DNA of 64,000 nucleotides, taken from positions 79,662-143,661 of the forward strand of contig OMZA01000008.1 of the NCBI GenBank assembly GCA_900315425.1. The letters are read 5' to 3'. The stretch is from an uncultured Eubacteriales bacterium (GTDB taxonomy: Bacteria > Bacillota > Clostridia > Lachnospirales > Lachnospiraceae). Positions 45,240-54,112 of this stretch are shown in pieces. Positions within the stretch are counted from its first letter, which is position 1, and every line of letters starts with the position of its first letter. The translations under genes and the position numbers were made by a program. The notes below the pieces were generated by a model. It did no database searches. It saw nothing but the letters and a program-made list of their open reading frames with translations, and had not been told where the DNA came from.

Positions 45240-47243
45240 ATGAATTTAGTTGGCTCGGAGATAAATGGATATAGATTTGAGGAAGCTCTAGGAAGTGGAA
45301 GTTTTGGTTCTGTATATAAAGTTTCTAAAGAAGGTCAACTGTATGCTGCAAAGGTTTTGGCTGAAACTTATATTCTCGATGAATTTAAAAATGATCAAAA
45401 TAGGATAACCAGAGAAATTGATGTATTGAAGAAGGTCAAAGGTGATAATCTGATAAAATTTCAGGAAGATTTTTTCTTTGAAAATGAATTTGGTATAAAA
45501 GAATATGTGATTGTAATGGAATATTTTTCAGGAAAAACTCTTAGAAAATATTTGAAAGATGATGTTGAATTGGATGTCTTGATTTCAATTTTTGTTAAAG
45601 TTTTGAATGGAGTAAAACAATTGCATAATACAATTATTGACACTGAGGGAATAATACATAGGGATCTAAAGCCTGATAATATATTAATTGATGATAGTTT
45701 AAATGTGAAAATCATAGATTATGGATTGAGTAAAATAGTTGATTTTTCATCAATAACTTCTACAGGAACACAAATAGGATCACCACTATATATGTCTCCA
45801 GAACAGTTGAAGGACAGTAAACATATTGATTATAGAGCAGATATATATGCTTTGGGTGTAATACTATACGAAATGGTGACAAAAAATATTCCGTATAAAG
45901 CAACAACTTTACCAGAGCTATTAATGAAGATATTGAATGAACCAATTATACCACCGAAACAGTATAATGATAAAATAAGCGATGAATTGGAACATATAAT
46001 AATAAAGGCTACCGCCAAGGAGCAATTTGCGAGGTTTCAAACCATAGACGAATTTATTGATGCGTTTAATAGTAAAGCAATACAGGATGAATTGAAAACT
46101 TTAGGAAAATATTATGCATGGGTATATAAAGAAAAAGATGTTACAATTCAGTATGAAAAGGATAATGAAGCAGATATAATATATCCTCTTCATGTACAGG
46201 GTTGGCAGAAAGGATTGCATAAGTATTTGCTTGAGAAGGAATTTGCCAATGTTATTATTGATCCGTCGACCCAAAGGCTATCATATGTTGCATTTGGTAA
46301 TACGAAAGGATTGGTAGAACTTCCTTATGCGCCAGAAGTGGGTGTAATTTCCTTGGAATATTTGCAGAATCCGAAAATGAGAGAGCAATATATCTCTAAA
46401 TGGTATAATAGTGTTAGAATGGGAAAAAAACTAATTCTACCATATCATTATATAAGTAATACAGATTATCCAGTTGACAAGATTGAAGATTGGATCAAAA
46501 TGAATATTCAGTTAATTGATGAAAGTTCAAAAGTTGTTGAGCAAGATAAAGAAAAATATGCTATGATATCAATTGGATTAAGTCACTTGATTTTTCAGGC
46601 TGATAGGATATTGTCTTTTTTTGTTCATGCAAATGTAGATGGATTTATTGTTCAAGTTTCAGATATGAAACAATTAAATGAGCAATCACTAGGCAGTTAT
46701 ATTGATTTTATGATCAAACTTCAAAAATATACCAATAAGCCTGTTGTAGCATTAAAGGTTCCAATACCATTGGGGTTGGTGTTAGTGGCAAAAGGAATAC
46801 ATGGATTTTCACTGGGATTAGCGAGTATAGACTATTTTGATGAACAATATATAAAAGAGGAAAAAGATGCCTTTAATATATATTCTAAATTCTATTTTCC
46901 TCAAGTGTTATCTTTTTTATCATACCCTAAGAAAGATACTTTCGCATTTGAACAAATTTACAATTATTTTGGTGGATGTAGTTGTAAGTGGTGTACGGGA
47001 AAAGATGCAATCACAATAGGAACGGGTGATAAGGGTGTACAACTTCATCATTGGCAGATGATGTCAGAAGAAGTTGAAAAAATTAATCAGATAGGTAATT
47101 ATGATGACAAAATATCATATATTTTATCGAGAATAGAAAATGCCTTGAGTAACTTGGATTCTATTCCGAAAGATATTATGAGTAGTCAGAAAAATACAGA
47201 TTATTATAAACTGCTCAAGAATCTGAAAAAAGTATTGTGTTGA
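45240..47243 (+). CDS. Ser/Thr kinase fused to a TGT-like C-terminal domain
   Basis: 667-aa protein. Residues 1-280 are a eukaryotic-type Ser/Thr kinase: GSGSFGSV (18-25), catalytic K38, HRDLKPDN (140-147), DYG instead of DFG (160-162), and a SPE motif. Residues about 320-600 look like an alternating alpha/beta barrel (VDGFIVQVSD, PVVALKVPIP, HGFSLGLASIDY). They end with CSCKWC (C580, C582, C585) followed by H603, similar to the CxCxxC...H zinc site of tRNA-guanine transglycosylase and DNA-transglycosylase DpdA. This domain assignment is a motif match only. No transmembrane segment. GGGAGG lies 10 bases upstream, and the next gene follows 14 bases after the stop. Confidence 0.75.
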   Translation: MNLVGSEINGYRFEEALGSGSFGSVYKVSKEGQLYAAKVLAETYILDEFKNDQNRITREIDVLKKVKGDNLIKFQEDFFFENEFGIKEYVIVMEYFSGKTLRKYLKDDVELDVLISIFVKVLNGVKQLHNTIIDTEGIIHRDLKPDNILIDDSLNVKIIDYGLSKIVDFSSITSTGTQIGSPLYMSPEQLKDSKHIDYRADIYALGVILYEMVTKNIPYKATTLPELLMKILNEPIIPPKQYNDKISDELEHIIIKATAKEQFARFQTIDEFIDAFNSKAIQDELKTLGKYYAWVYKEKDVTIQYEKDNEADIIYPLHVQGWQKGLHKYLLEKEFANVIIDPSTQRLSYVAFGNTKGLVELPYAPEVGVISLEYLQNPKMREQYISKWYNSVRMGKKLILPYHYISNTDYPVDKIEDWIKMNIQLIDESSKVVEQDKEKYAMISIGLSHLIFQADRILSFFVHANVDGFIVQVSDMKQLNEQSLGSYIDFMIKLQKYTNKPVVALKVPIPLGLVLVAKGIHGFSLGLASIDYFDEQYIKEEKDAFNIYSKFYFPQVLSFLSYPKKDTFAFEQIYNYFGGCSCKWCTGKDAITIGTGDKGVQLHHWQMMSEEVEKINQIGNYDDKISYILSRIENALSNLDSIPKDIMSSQKNTDYYKLLKNLKKVLC

Positions 47244-47257
47244 TAAGGAGTGAAAAA

Positions 47258-47896
47258 ATGTTTTTAAATGAAAAACAATTAGTTGAGAAACTAGTGCAGG
47301 ATCTTCAGGAACGTTATAATACACAGTATATTGTTAGAGAGTTGAGAGGTGGAAATAATATTGCTGATATAGTATATACAACGGACATAAAACGTGAAAA
47401 TATTGTGTTCGATGAATACTTTAATGCATATTATTATTTTAACACTATATATAATAAGAAAAAGATTCGTATAGATGAAACGGATAATATAATATCGTCA
47501 AATGCAAAGAAATTTTATCGATTCCTTAGAGAATTGGAAGAGTTAGGATATGTAAAAATTGATGGGAACTATGTTACTTCTGTAAAAAAGGTTGATGCTG
47601 TTGCGAAAAATTTTATTGCAGTTGAGGCTAAAATATCAGATTGGAGAGCTGGATTAGAACAAGCATATAGATACAAACAATATGCGAATGAAGTGTATGT
47701 TGCGATTAGTGCTGAATACTATGATAATGTTGATAAGGAAGAATTTAAGAAAATGAATATTGGATTGATGTGCGTGTCTGATGGAAAATTGAGAATACCA
47801 ATAAAAGCAAAAAAGGAAAAAGTAAAAAAATTAGATATTCAATATTATATAGGTGACCGTTTTTTAAGACAGTTGCAAAGTGCAACTAATTCATAA
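47258..47896 (+). CDS. PD-(D/E)XK nuclease-like protein
   Basis: 212-aa protein with the fold's expected order: IADIVYTTD (D37), then VEAKISDW (E123-A-K125) and EQAYRYKQYA (Q135) as the QxxxY-type helix. Between them is a winged-helix-like stretch (AKKFYRFLRELEELGYVKID), so a DNA-binding module may be inserted in the nuclease core. I chose the ATG at 47258 because AAGGAG is 7 bases upstream. It forms an operon with the kinase fusion; it may be its effector. Confidence 0.65.
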   Translation: MFLNEKQLVEKLVQDLQERYNTQYIVRELRGGNNIADIVYTTDIKRENIVFDEYFNAYYYFNTIYNKKKIRIDETDNIISSNAKKFYRFLRELEELGYVKIDGNYVTSVKKVDAVAKNFIAVEAKISDWRAGLEQAYRYKQYANEVYVAISAEYYDNVDKEEFKKMNIGLMCVSDGKLRIPIKAKKEKVKKLDIQYYIGDRFLRQLQSATNS

Positions 47897-48012
47897 GGAA
47901 TATGGTGACTGTGCTGAGTGAGTTGTTTTGAATAGCTCTGAATAATACACCCACAAGTAACACTTTGTTTAGAAAATCCAGCAACCAAGCCATTCCCACC
48001 TCGTTGTACACA

Positions 48013-48080
48013 CATCAAAGAGATAAGAATATCTGTTATTGCAGATTCAAAACCTCAGATTTTATCTGGGGTTTTTTATT
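48013..48080 (+). repeat. Degenerate rpsI-end repeat D (putative attR)
   Basis: Contains CAAAGAGATAA, identical over 11 bases to the rpsI codons repeated at 19472, and a hairpin ACCTCAGATTTTATCTGGGGT followed by TTTTTT, the same hairpin format as the rpsI terminator. The middle has diverged. It ends the island before chromosomal genes resume. Confidence 0.5.
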
Positions 48081-48247
48081 TTGTATAAAAGATAATGATG
48101 CTTGAAATTGCAGTATAAACATAAATCTATTATCTGAACCGGTTTATAGGAGAATGGGATTGTGTGATATATATAGGGAAAGTTTAGATGCGAATAAATG
48201 AAACTCTCAAAATAAATTTGAACATAACAAAGAAGAAAAGGATAGTT

Positions 48248-48331
48248 ATGGATATGTGTTATGATGGATTACCGGTAATGCTATCAAGCTATGCTTTGAT
48301 GGATGAAGACGAAATGCTCTATAGAGAGTAA
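48248..48331 (+). pseudogene. Bacteriocin-like leader peptide remnant
   Basis: An ATG gives 27 residues (CYDGLPVMLSSYALMDEDEM) that resemble the leader of small bacteriocin-like precursors common in Lachnospiraceae (usual form YDGALVMPSSYAVMxEEEM then VEGG). A stop follows instead of the Gly-Gly. A further fragment after it (48341-48445) is hydrophobic (TVLLITGVAVYICLKK) but interrupted. It is a dead precursor gene. Confidence 0.5.
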
Positions 48332-48468
48332 GATACAAATAGGTTACGGGAGTACATTAATTAGATTGATTATTTGAACAGTTTTATTAATTACAGGTGT
48401 AGCAGTTTATATTTGTTTAAAGAAACAATATTGGTTCTGGTAAATAAGAATAAAAATTTAATGAGTCG

Positions 48469-48506
48469 TCCCCGGGCACACGCAAGATGACGCATATTTC
48501 CGGGGG
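48469..48506 (+). other. GC-rich hairpin upstream of the DUF1846 gene
   Basis: CCCCGG and CCGGGG arms flank about 24 bases with further complementarity (ACGC / GCAT). It is followed by few T residues, so it may be a terminator of island transcription or an element of the next gene's leader. Confidence 0.4.
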
Positions 48507-48514
48507 TTAGTTTA

Positions 48515-48544
48515 TTGACTTAATAAAAAATCAAGTGATATAAT
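48515..48544 (+). promoter_or_regulatory. Promoter of the DUF1846 gene
   Basis: TTGACT (48515-48520) and TATAAT (48539-48544) with an 18-base spacer lie about 50 bases before the ATG. Confidence 0.65.
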
Positions 48545-48593
48545 TATAAGATAATTTTAAAAATATGAACTTGAATTTTGAAAGGAATAAGAG

Positions 48594-50078
48594 ATGGGAA
48601 AAATAGGTTTTAGTAACGAAAAATATACTGAACTTCAGTCAAAAAACATCAAGGAGAGAATTGAGAAATTCGGAGGAAAACTCTATCTGGAATTCGGAGG
48701 TAAGTTGTTTGATGATTATCATGCATCCAGAGTTCTTCCTGGTTTTAAGCCGGATTCAAAGATTCAGATGTTAAAGCATCTCGCAGATAAAACAGAGATA
48801 GTAATAGCAATTAAGGCAGGAGACATTGAGAAAAATAAGGTAAGAGGAGACCTTGGAATAACATATGACATGGACCTCTTAAGACTGATTGACGCATTTA
48901 CAAATAACGGATTGTATGTGGGAAGCGTTGTTCTTACACAGTTTGCAGAACAGCCTGCTGCAGTTGCTTATGAGAAAAAACTTAAAGCACTTGGACTTAA
49001 GGTATATAGACATTATATTATTCCGGGATATCCATCTAATATTCCATTTATTGTTAGCGATGAGGGTTACGGAAAAAATGATTATATTGAAACTACAAGA
49101 CCATTGGTAGTAGTTACTGCACCAGGTCCTGGAAGTGGAAAGATGGCTACATGTCTTTCACAGCTTTACCATGAAGCAAAGCGTGGAGTTAAGGCAGGAT
49201 ATGCTAAGTTTGAGACATTTCCAATATGGAACATTCCACTTAATCATCCGGTTAATTTAGCCTATGAGGCAGCAACGGCAGACCTTAACGATGTAAATAT
49301 GATAGATTCCTTCCATCTTGAAGCATATGGAGATACAACAGTTAATTACAACAGAGATATAGAGGTATTCCCGGTTCTTAAGGCTATGTTTGAAAAAATT
49401 TCGGGAGAGTGTCCATACAAATCACCTACTGATATGGGTGTAAATATGGCAGGTTTTGGTATTATTGATGATGAAGCCTGTTGCAAGGCATCTAATCAGG
49501 AAATTATCAGAAGATATTATGAAGCAATGGTTGCCAGACGTAAGGGAGAAGGAAATGATCAGACAGTTAAGAAATTAGAACTTCTCATGGAAAAGGCCGG
49601 AGTATCTATATCCGATAGACCGGTTGTAGCAGCTGCAAATGTAAGAGATGAGCAGACGGATGGACCGGCAGCAGCTATGGAGATGCCGGATGGAACAATT
49701 CTTACGGGAAAGACATCTCCAATGCTTGGGGCATCATCAGCACTTATTTTAAATGCATTAAAGTATTTTGCAGGTATTGATGATTCGGTTAAACTTATTT
49801 CTCCGGAAGTTCTTACACCTATTATGGAGTTGAAGGTTAAGTATTTGGGAGATACCAATCCGTTGTTGCACCTTGACGAATTACTCATTGCGTTATCTAT
49901 GGAGTCTATTAGCAATGATGCGGCAAAAAAGGCATATGCATGTCTTCCAAAGTTAGCAGGACTTGAAGCACATTCTTCAGTAATTCTTTCTCAGGTAGAC
50001 GTAGGGGTATTTAAAAAATTGGGAATTAATCTGACCTGTGAACCAAGATATGAGGGAAATAAGCTTTATCACCATTAA
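48594..50078 (+). CDS. DUF1846 family protein (UPF0371)
   Basis: 494-aa cytoplasmic protein. Recognised by GKIGFSNEKYTELQSKNIKERI at the start, KLYLEFGGKLFDDYHASRVLPG, a P-loop-like VTAPGPGSGKMATCLSQL near residue 180, and the NHPVNLAYEAATADL stretch. The family is widespread in Firmicutes; structures exist but the reaction is not established. AAAGGAA lies upstream. It appears to be the first chromosomal gene after the island. Confidence 0.88.
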   Translation: MGKIGFSNEKYTELQSKNIKERIEKFGGKLYLEFGGKLFDDYHASRVLPGFKPDSKIQMLKHLADKTEIVIAIKAGDIEKNKVRGDLGITYDMDLLRLIDAFTNNGLYVGSVVLTQFAEQPAAVAYEKKLKALGLKVYRHYIIPGYPSNIPFIVSDEGYGKNDYIETTRPLVVVTAPGPGSGKMATCLSQLYHEAKRGVKAGYAKFETFPIWNIPLNHPVNLAYEAATADLNDVNMIDSFHLEAYGDTTVNYNRDIEVFPVLKAMFEKISGECPYKSPTDMGVNMAGFGIIDDEACCKASNQEIIRRYYEAMVARRKGEGNDQTVKKLELLMEKAGVSISDRPVVAAANVRDEQTDGPAAAMEMPDGTILTGKTSPMLGASSALILNALKYFAGIDDSVKLISPEVLTPIMELKVKYLGDTNPLLHLDELLIALSMESISNDAAKKAYACLPKLAGLEAHSSVILSQVDVGVFKKLGINLTCEPRYEGNKLYHH

Positions 50079-50114
50079 TTATAGTGATTGAGAAATTAGA
50101 AATGGGAGATGTGT

Positions 50115-50816
50115 ATGAAAATGTTAAATAGCCTGGAAAATATAATACAGGGCTGGGGACCGCTAACCATATTTGCAAGATTGGTTATCGCAATGATTAT
50201 GGGTCTTATTATTGGATTTTACAGAGAAGTAAAAAACAGAAGTGCAGGAATAAAAACTCACGTCCTTGTATGTGTAGGCTCGGCTCTGACAATGATGACC
50301 AGTGAATACATTGTTCATCAGTTTCCGGGAGTTCGAATAGATATAGCAAGAATAGGAGCGCAGGTTGTAAGTGGTGTAGGATTTTTAGGAGTAGGAACTA
50401 TTATAGTTACAGGAAAAAATCATGTGAAGGGGCTAACAACTGCAGCAGGGTTATGGGCTTCAGCGTGTATGGGTCTGGCTATAGGTATAGGATTTTTTGA
50501 GGGTGCGCTTTTGTCTCTTGCTGTAGTAATGTTTGCACTGTTTGTATTCAATCAGGTGGATGAATGGGTACATGCCAATACGCCCTATTATGATTATTAT
50601 ATAGAATTTAAGGAAAATAAAGGAATATCAGAATTTTTGGCACTACTAAAAAAAGAGAATATAACATATTCAAATTTCAATCTTATGAAAAAAAGCTCTG
50701 CATATGATGGACCTATTTTAACTTTGACTTTAAAGTTAAAAGATGAAAAGACAAGAACGGATTTTCTTGAAAAAATGGATATGTGTGAGGGTATTGTTGT
50801 AGTTCATAAAATATAG
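50115..50816 (+). CDS. MgtC/SapB family membrane protein
   Basis: 234-aa protein with several N-terminal hydrophobic helices containing the MgtC-type segment RLVIAMIMGLIIGFYREVKNRSAGIKTH and GVGFLGVGTIIV, GLTTAAGLWASACMGLAIG. A soluble C-terminal ACT-like part follows. MgtC proteins are linked to Mg2+ homeostasis and growth at low magnesium or acid. I used the ATG at 50115, 7 bases after GGGAG; others at 50109 and 50121 are possible. Confidence 0.85.
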   Translation: MKMLNSLENIIQGWGPLTIFARLVIAMIMGLIIGFYREVKNRSAGIKTHVLVCVGSALTMMTSEYIVHQFPGVRIDIARIGAQVVSGVGFLGVGTIIVTGKNHVKGLTTAAGLWASACMGLAIGIGFFEGALLSLAVVMFALFVFNQVDEWVHANTPYYDYYIEFKENKGISEFLALLKKENITYSNFNLMKKSSAYDGPILTLTLKLKDEKTRTDFLEKMDMCEGIVVVHKI

Positions 50817-50847
50817 ATCATATATAACAGAACAGAGGAGTGTTTAC

Positions 50848-52151
50848 ATGGGTCATAAAAAAAATATACATTATGCAAGAAAAAAACAAATGACGATTGG
50901 TTTAATTACATTTATCGTAATAGTTATTCTTGTAAATATCATGATGCTTATACAGCTTCGTTCTAATCAGATAAGAACTCAAAAAACATCTAAAGTATTG
51001 GTTGACCAAATAGAACATATTCTTGACGATAATGATATCGAAGAGGCTAAACTAAAAGAAGAATTAAAAGATGAGTATGTTGCCAAGGCAAAAGCTATAG
51101 CGTATTTTCTAAATAATGATTCAGAAAAAATAAATAATGTTGAAGAGATAGAAAAAATCTGTAATTTGATAAATGTGGATGAAATAAACATTTTTAATGA
51201 AAATGGTGTTATTTACGCAGGAAATGTTGAGGAGTATTATGGCGCAAGTTTTGATTCCGGTGAGCAAATTGGTTATTTTAAACCTATGTTGGAAAATAAA
51301 ACTCTTACTATGTGTCAGGATTTAACAGAAAATACGGTTAAGTTCAAGCTTATGATGTATGCAATTGTCTAGGATGAGTCAGGCAAGAACATGATTCAGG
51401 TAGGAATTGAGCCAATCAGGCTTATAGAGGAATTAAAGAAAAACGAAATCTCTGAAGTAGTGAATAAAATGCCTTCTTATGAGGGTTTAGAAATTTTAGT
51501 TGCTGATTAAAAAACTTTACAGGTAATATTGTGGTTGTTAACGATCGACGTGTTGTAAACAGAACTATAATAATTACTATTGGAGTTGTAGCAATTTATC
51601 TCGCCATTGCATTCGTGGTTTTAAATATAATTGTCGGAAAAATGTCTAAAAGTGTATTGGAAGCCAATAAAACTGCCACAACAGATAAGTTAACCGGTTT
51701 GCTTAACAGAAGAGGTTATGAAAATACAGTTATTGGAATAGCTGACATCAGACAGAACTGGATATATGCAGATATTGATGTCAATGGATTGAAAGGTGTT
51801 AACGATAATTTGGGGCATGAAGCCGGAGATGAGATGATAAAAGGAATGGCAGATTGTATGATCAAGGCGCTAGGGCAAAAGGCAGAGCTTTTTAGAAATG
51901 GTGGTGACGAGTTTGTTGCAATTTTATTTATTCAACCGGAAGAATTGCCGGCTGTTAAAGAGAATTTTGAAAAGACAATCAGTGAATGGTCAGGAAAATT
52001 AGTGAAGAGTTTAAGTGCATCAGTTGGTTATGTAAGCAGAAGTGAATTTCCGGATAAATCTATTGAAGAGATTGCGAAGATTGCAGATGAAAGAATGTAT
52101 GCCGATAAGGAAGCATACTACAAGAGGACAGGTATAGAAAGGAGAAAATGA
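50848..52151 (+). pseudogene. Diguanylate cyclase (GGDEF) gene, broken
   Basis: The 5' part encodes a transmembrane segment and a periplasmic sensor region (from ATG 50848). It stops at TAG 51370-51372, continues in frame to a TAA near 51508, and the frame then shifts. The 3' part (from about 51531) has a second TM segment and an intact GGDEF domain: TTDKLTGLLNRRGYEN, DIDVNGLKGVNDNLGHEAGD, and the active site RNGGDEF. Intact, it would make c-di-GMP. The 3' piece has no clear start site of its own. Confidence 0.75.
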
Positions 52152-52408
52152 TGAAGCTTTCTATAAGCAAAAGATATCAATGTCCTTGTTGTGGTTATTA
52201 TACTTTTGAAAGTGAGCCTAACGGAGATTACGGAATCTGCCCGGTATGTTATTGGGAAGATGACGGTATAGCTTATGATAATCCAAATGAAGTATGTGAT
52301 TGCAACGGAGTTAGTTTAAATGAAGCTAGAAAAAATTATTTAGAGTTTGGTGCATGTCGAGAAGACATGGTTAAGTATGTTAGAAAACCTCGAAATGAAG
52401 AGCTGTAA
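52151..52408 (+). CDS. CPCC family cysteine-rich protein
   Basis: 85-aa protein with a YQCPCCGYYTFESEPN start and CPVCYWEDDG, the paired Cys motifs of the CPCC family, probably a small zinc-binding domain. The GAGG ribosome site overlaps the end of the GGDEF remnant. ATG codons at 52148 and 52151 are both usable. Function unknown. Confidence 0.8.
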   Translation: MKLSISKRYQCPCCGYYTFESEPNGDYGICPVCYWEDDGIAYDNPNEVCDCNGVSLNEARKNYLEFGACREDMVKYVRKPRNEEL

Positions 52409-52532
52409 ATATATACATAAGTTTTTGAAAATATTGGTTTTTTTTACAGCAAAATATTATTGCTTGTGGTACAATAGCACAGTGTCATTCATTTCGGATG
52501 AATTTTAAGAGAAGTTTAATAGGAGAGATACA

Positions 52533-53939
52533 ATGAGCGGATTTTTTGGAGTTGCTTCAAAAGAGCAGTGTACTTTCGATCTGTTTTTTGGAACAGATTA
52601 TCATTCACATTTAGGAACAAGAAGAGCCGGTATGGCGGTATACGATAAGGAAAAGGGGTTTTCAAAATCAATTCACAGTATTGAGAATACTCAGTTTAGA
52701 ACTAAATTTGATGATGAATTATCAGGACTTGACGGAACAATGGGAATCGGATGTATATCTGATTATGAGGCTCAGCCAATATTAGTTCGTAGCCAGCACG
52801 GAACATTTGCAATTACTACAATCAGTAAGATTAATAATGCAGATGAATTGGTAAAAAACATTGTTAAAGATGGAACTCATTTTTTTGAAATGAGTAATGG
52901 TGAGATTAATGCTACGGAACTTGTAGCAGCTCTTATTAATCGTAAGGAGAATCTTATTGAGGGAATTAAATATGCCCTTGATGTAATAGACGGCTCTCTT
53001 TCGTTGATGGTACTTACACCTAAGGGAATTTATGCAGCAAGGGATAAATACGGTAGAACACCTGTTATCCTTGGTAAAAAAGATGGAGCAAGATGTGCCT
53101 GCTTTGAAAGTCATTCATTCTTGAATCTTGAGTATCAAAGTGACAGAGAACTTGGACCTGGAGAAATCGTAGTTTTCGATGCAGACAGTTGCAAGACATT
53201 GGTGGCTCCTGGAAAGAAGATGAAAATATGTACATTCCTCTGGGTTTACTATGGTTATCCTTCAGCAGTTTATGAAGGTGTTAACGTTGAAGAAATGAGA
53301 TACAATTGCGGTGCCAATATGGCCAAACGTGATAATGTAGATGTTGACGTGGTTGCCGGTGTGCCAGATTCAGGAACAGCCCATGCAGTTGGTTACGCCA
53401 ATGAATCAGGTATTCCATTTTCAAGACCATTTATTAAATACACACCAACATGGCCTAGATCTTTTATGCCAACAATTCAGACCAAGAGAAATCTTATTGC
53501 CCACATGAAACTTTTACCGGTTCATGAACTTATTAAAGATAAGAAACTTCTTCTTATTGACGATTCAATTGTTCGTGGTACTCAGCTTCGTGAGACAACA
53601 GAGTTCCTCTATGAAAGCGGAGCAAAGGAGGTTCACATCAGACCTGCTTGTCCACCACTTTTATTTGGATGTAAATATTTGAATTTCTCAAGATCCAATT
53701 CAGAAATGGAGCTCATTGCCAGAGTTGTAATCAAAGAAATTGAAGGAGACAATGTTTCCCTTGAATTACTTCAGGAGTATGCAGACCCTGATTCAGAGAA
53801 GCATGCTATGATGGTTGAGGGAATCAGACAGAAACTTAATTTCACATCATTGAGATTTAATCGTCTTGATGATATGTTGGATTCAGTTGGTATCGACCCA
53901 AATTCTATGTGTACATATTGTTGGGACGGTAGAGAATAA
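52533..53939 (+). CDS. Amidophosphoribosyltransferase (PurF) homologue without N-terminal Cys
   Basis: 468-aa PurF-type enzyme, the first step of purine synthesis (PRPP plus glutamine to phosphoribosylamine) if active. The PRPP-binding loop LLLIDDSIVRGTQLRE and the VAGVPDSGTAHAVGYANESG region are intact, as are possible cluster cysteines (RPACPPLLFGC and the C-terminal CTYC). The N-terminus is MSGFFGVASK, with Ser where canonical PurF has the catalytic Cys directly after the Met; it lacks the usual glutaminase nucleophile. Such forms occur in other Clostridia, so it may be ammonia-dependent or have another role. No other pur gene is nearby. Confidence 0.8.
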   Translation: MSGFFGVASKEQCTFDLFFGTDYHSHLGTRRAGMAVYDKEKGFSKSIHSIENTQFRTKFDDELSGLDGTMGIGCISDYEAQPILVRSQHGTFAITTISKINNADELVKNIVKDGTHFFEMSNGEINATELVAALINRKENLIEGIKYALDVIDGSLSLMVLTPKGIYAARDKYGRTPVILGKKDGARCACFESHSFLNLEYQSDRELGPGEIVVFDADSCKTLVAPGKKMKICTFLWVYYGYPSAVYEGVNVEEMRYNCGANMAKRDNVDVDVVAGVPDSGTAHAVGYANESGIPFSRPFIKYTPTWPRSFMPTIQTKRNLIAHMKLLPVHELIKDKKLLLIDDSIVRGTQLRETTEFLYESGAKEVHIRPACPPLLFGCKYLNFSRSNSEMELIARVVIKEIEGDNVSLELLQEYADPDSEKHAMMVEGIRQKLNFTSLRFNRLDDMLDSVGIDPNSMCTYCWDGRE

Positions 53940-53950
53940 AAATATCATAG

Positions 53951-53992
53951 GTCTGACGCTTGGATGTAAATTTAAGCGTCAGACATTTTATT
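53951..53992 (+). terminator. Terminator after the PurF homologue
   Basis: Perfect 11-bp arms GTCTGACGCTT and AAGCGTCAGAC, a 12-base loop, then ATTTTATT. Confidence 0.88.
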
Positions 53993-54112
53993 ATAGGGAG
54001 GGATTAGATGCCTTCAAAAAATACGAAGATTTAGATTCTTATATTTCTTCTCACTACATTAAGCCTGCCAGGGCCTTTGAGAAAATGAGATTGTTTTAAA
54101 GGGGAATACCAA

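Noticed and set aside
53866-54099. Open frame overlapping the end of the PurF homologue
   Set aside because: It begins inside purF and crosses the terminator; the 3' 30 residues look ordered but no start or ribosome site supports a gene.
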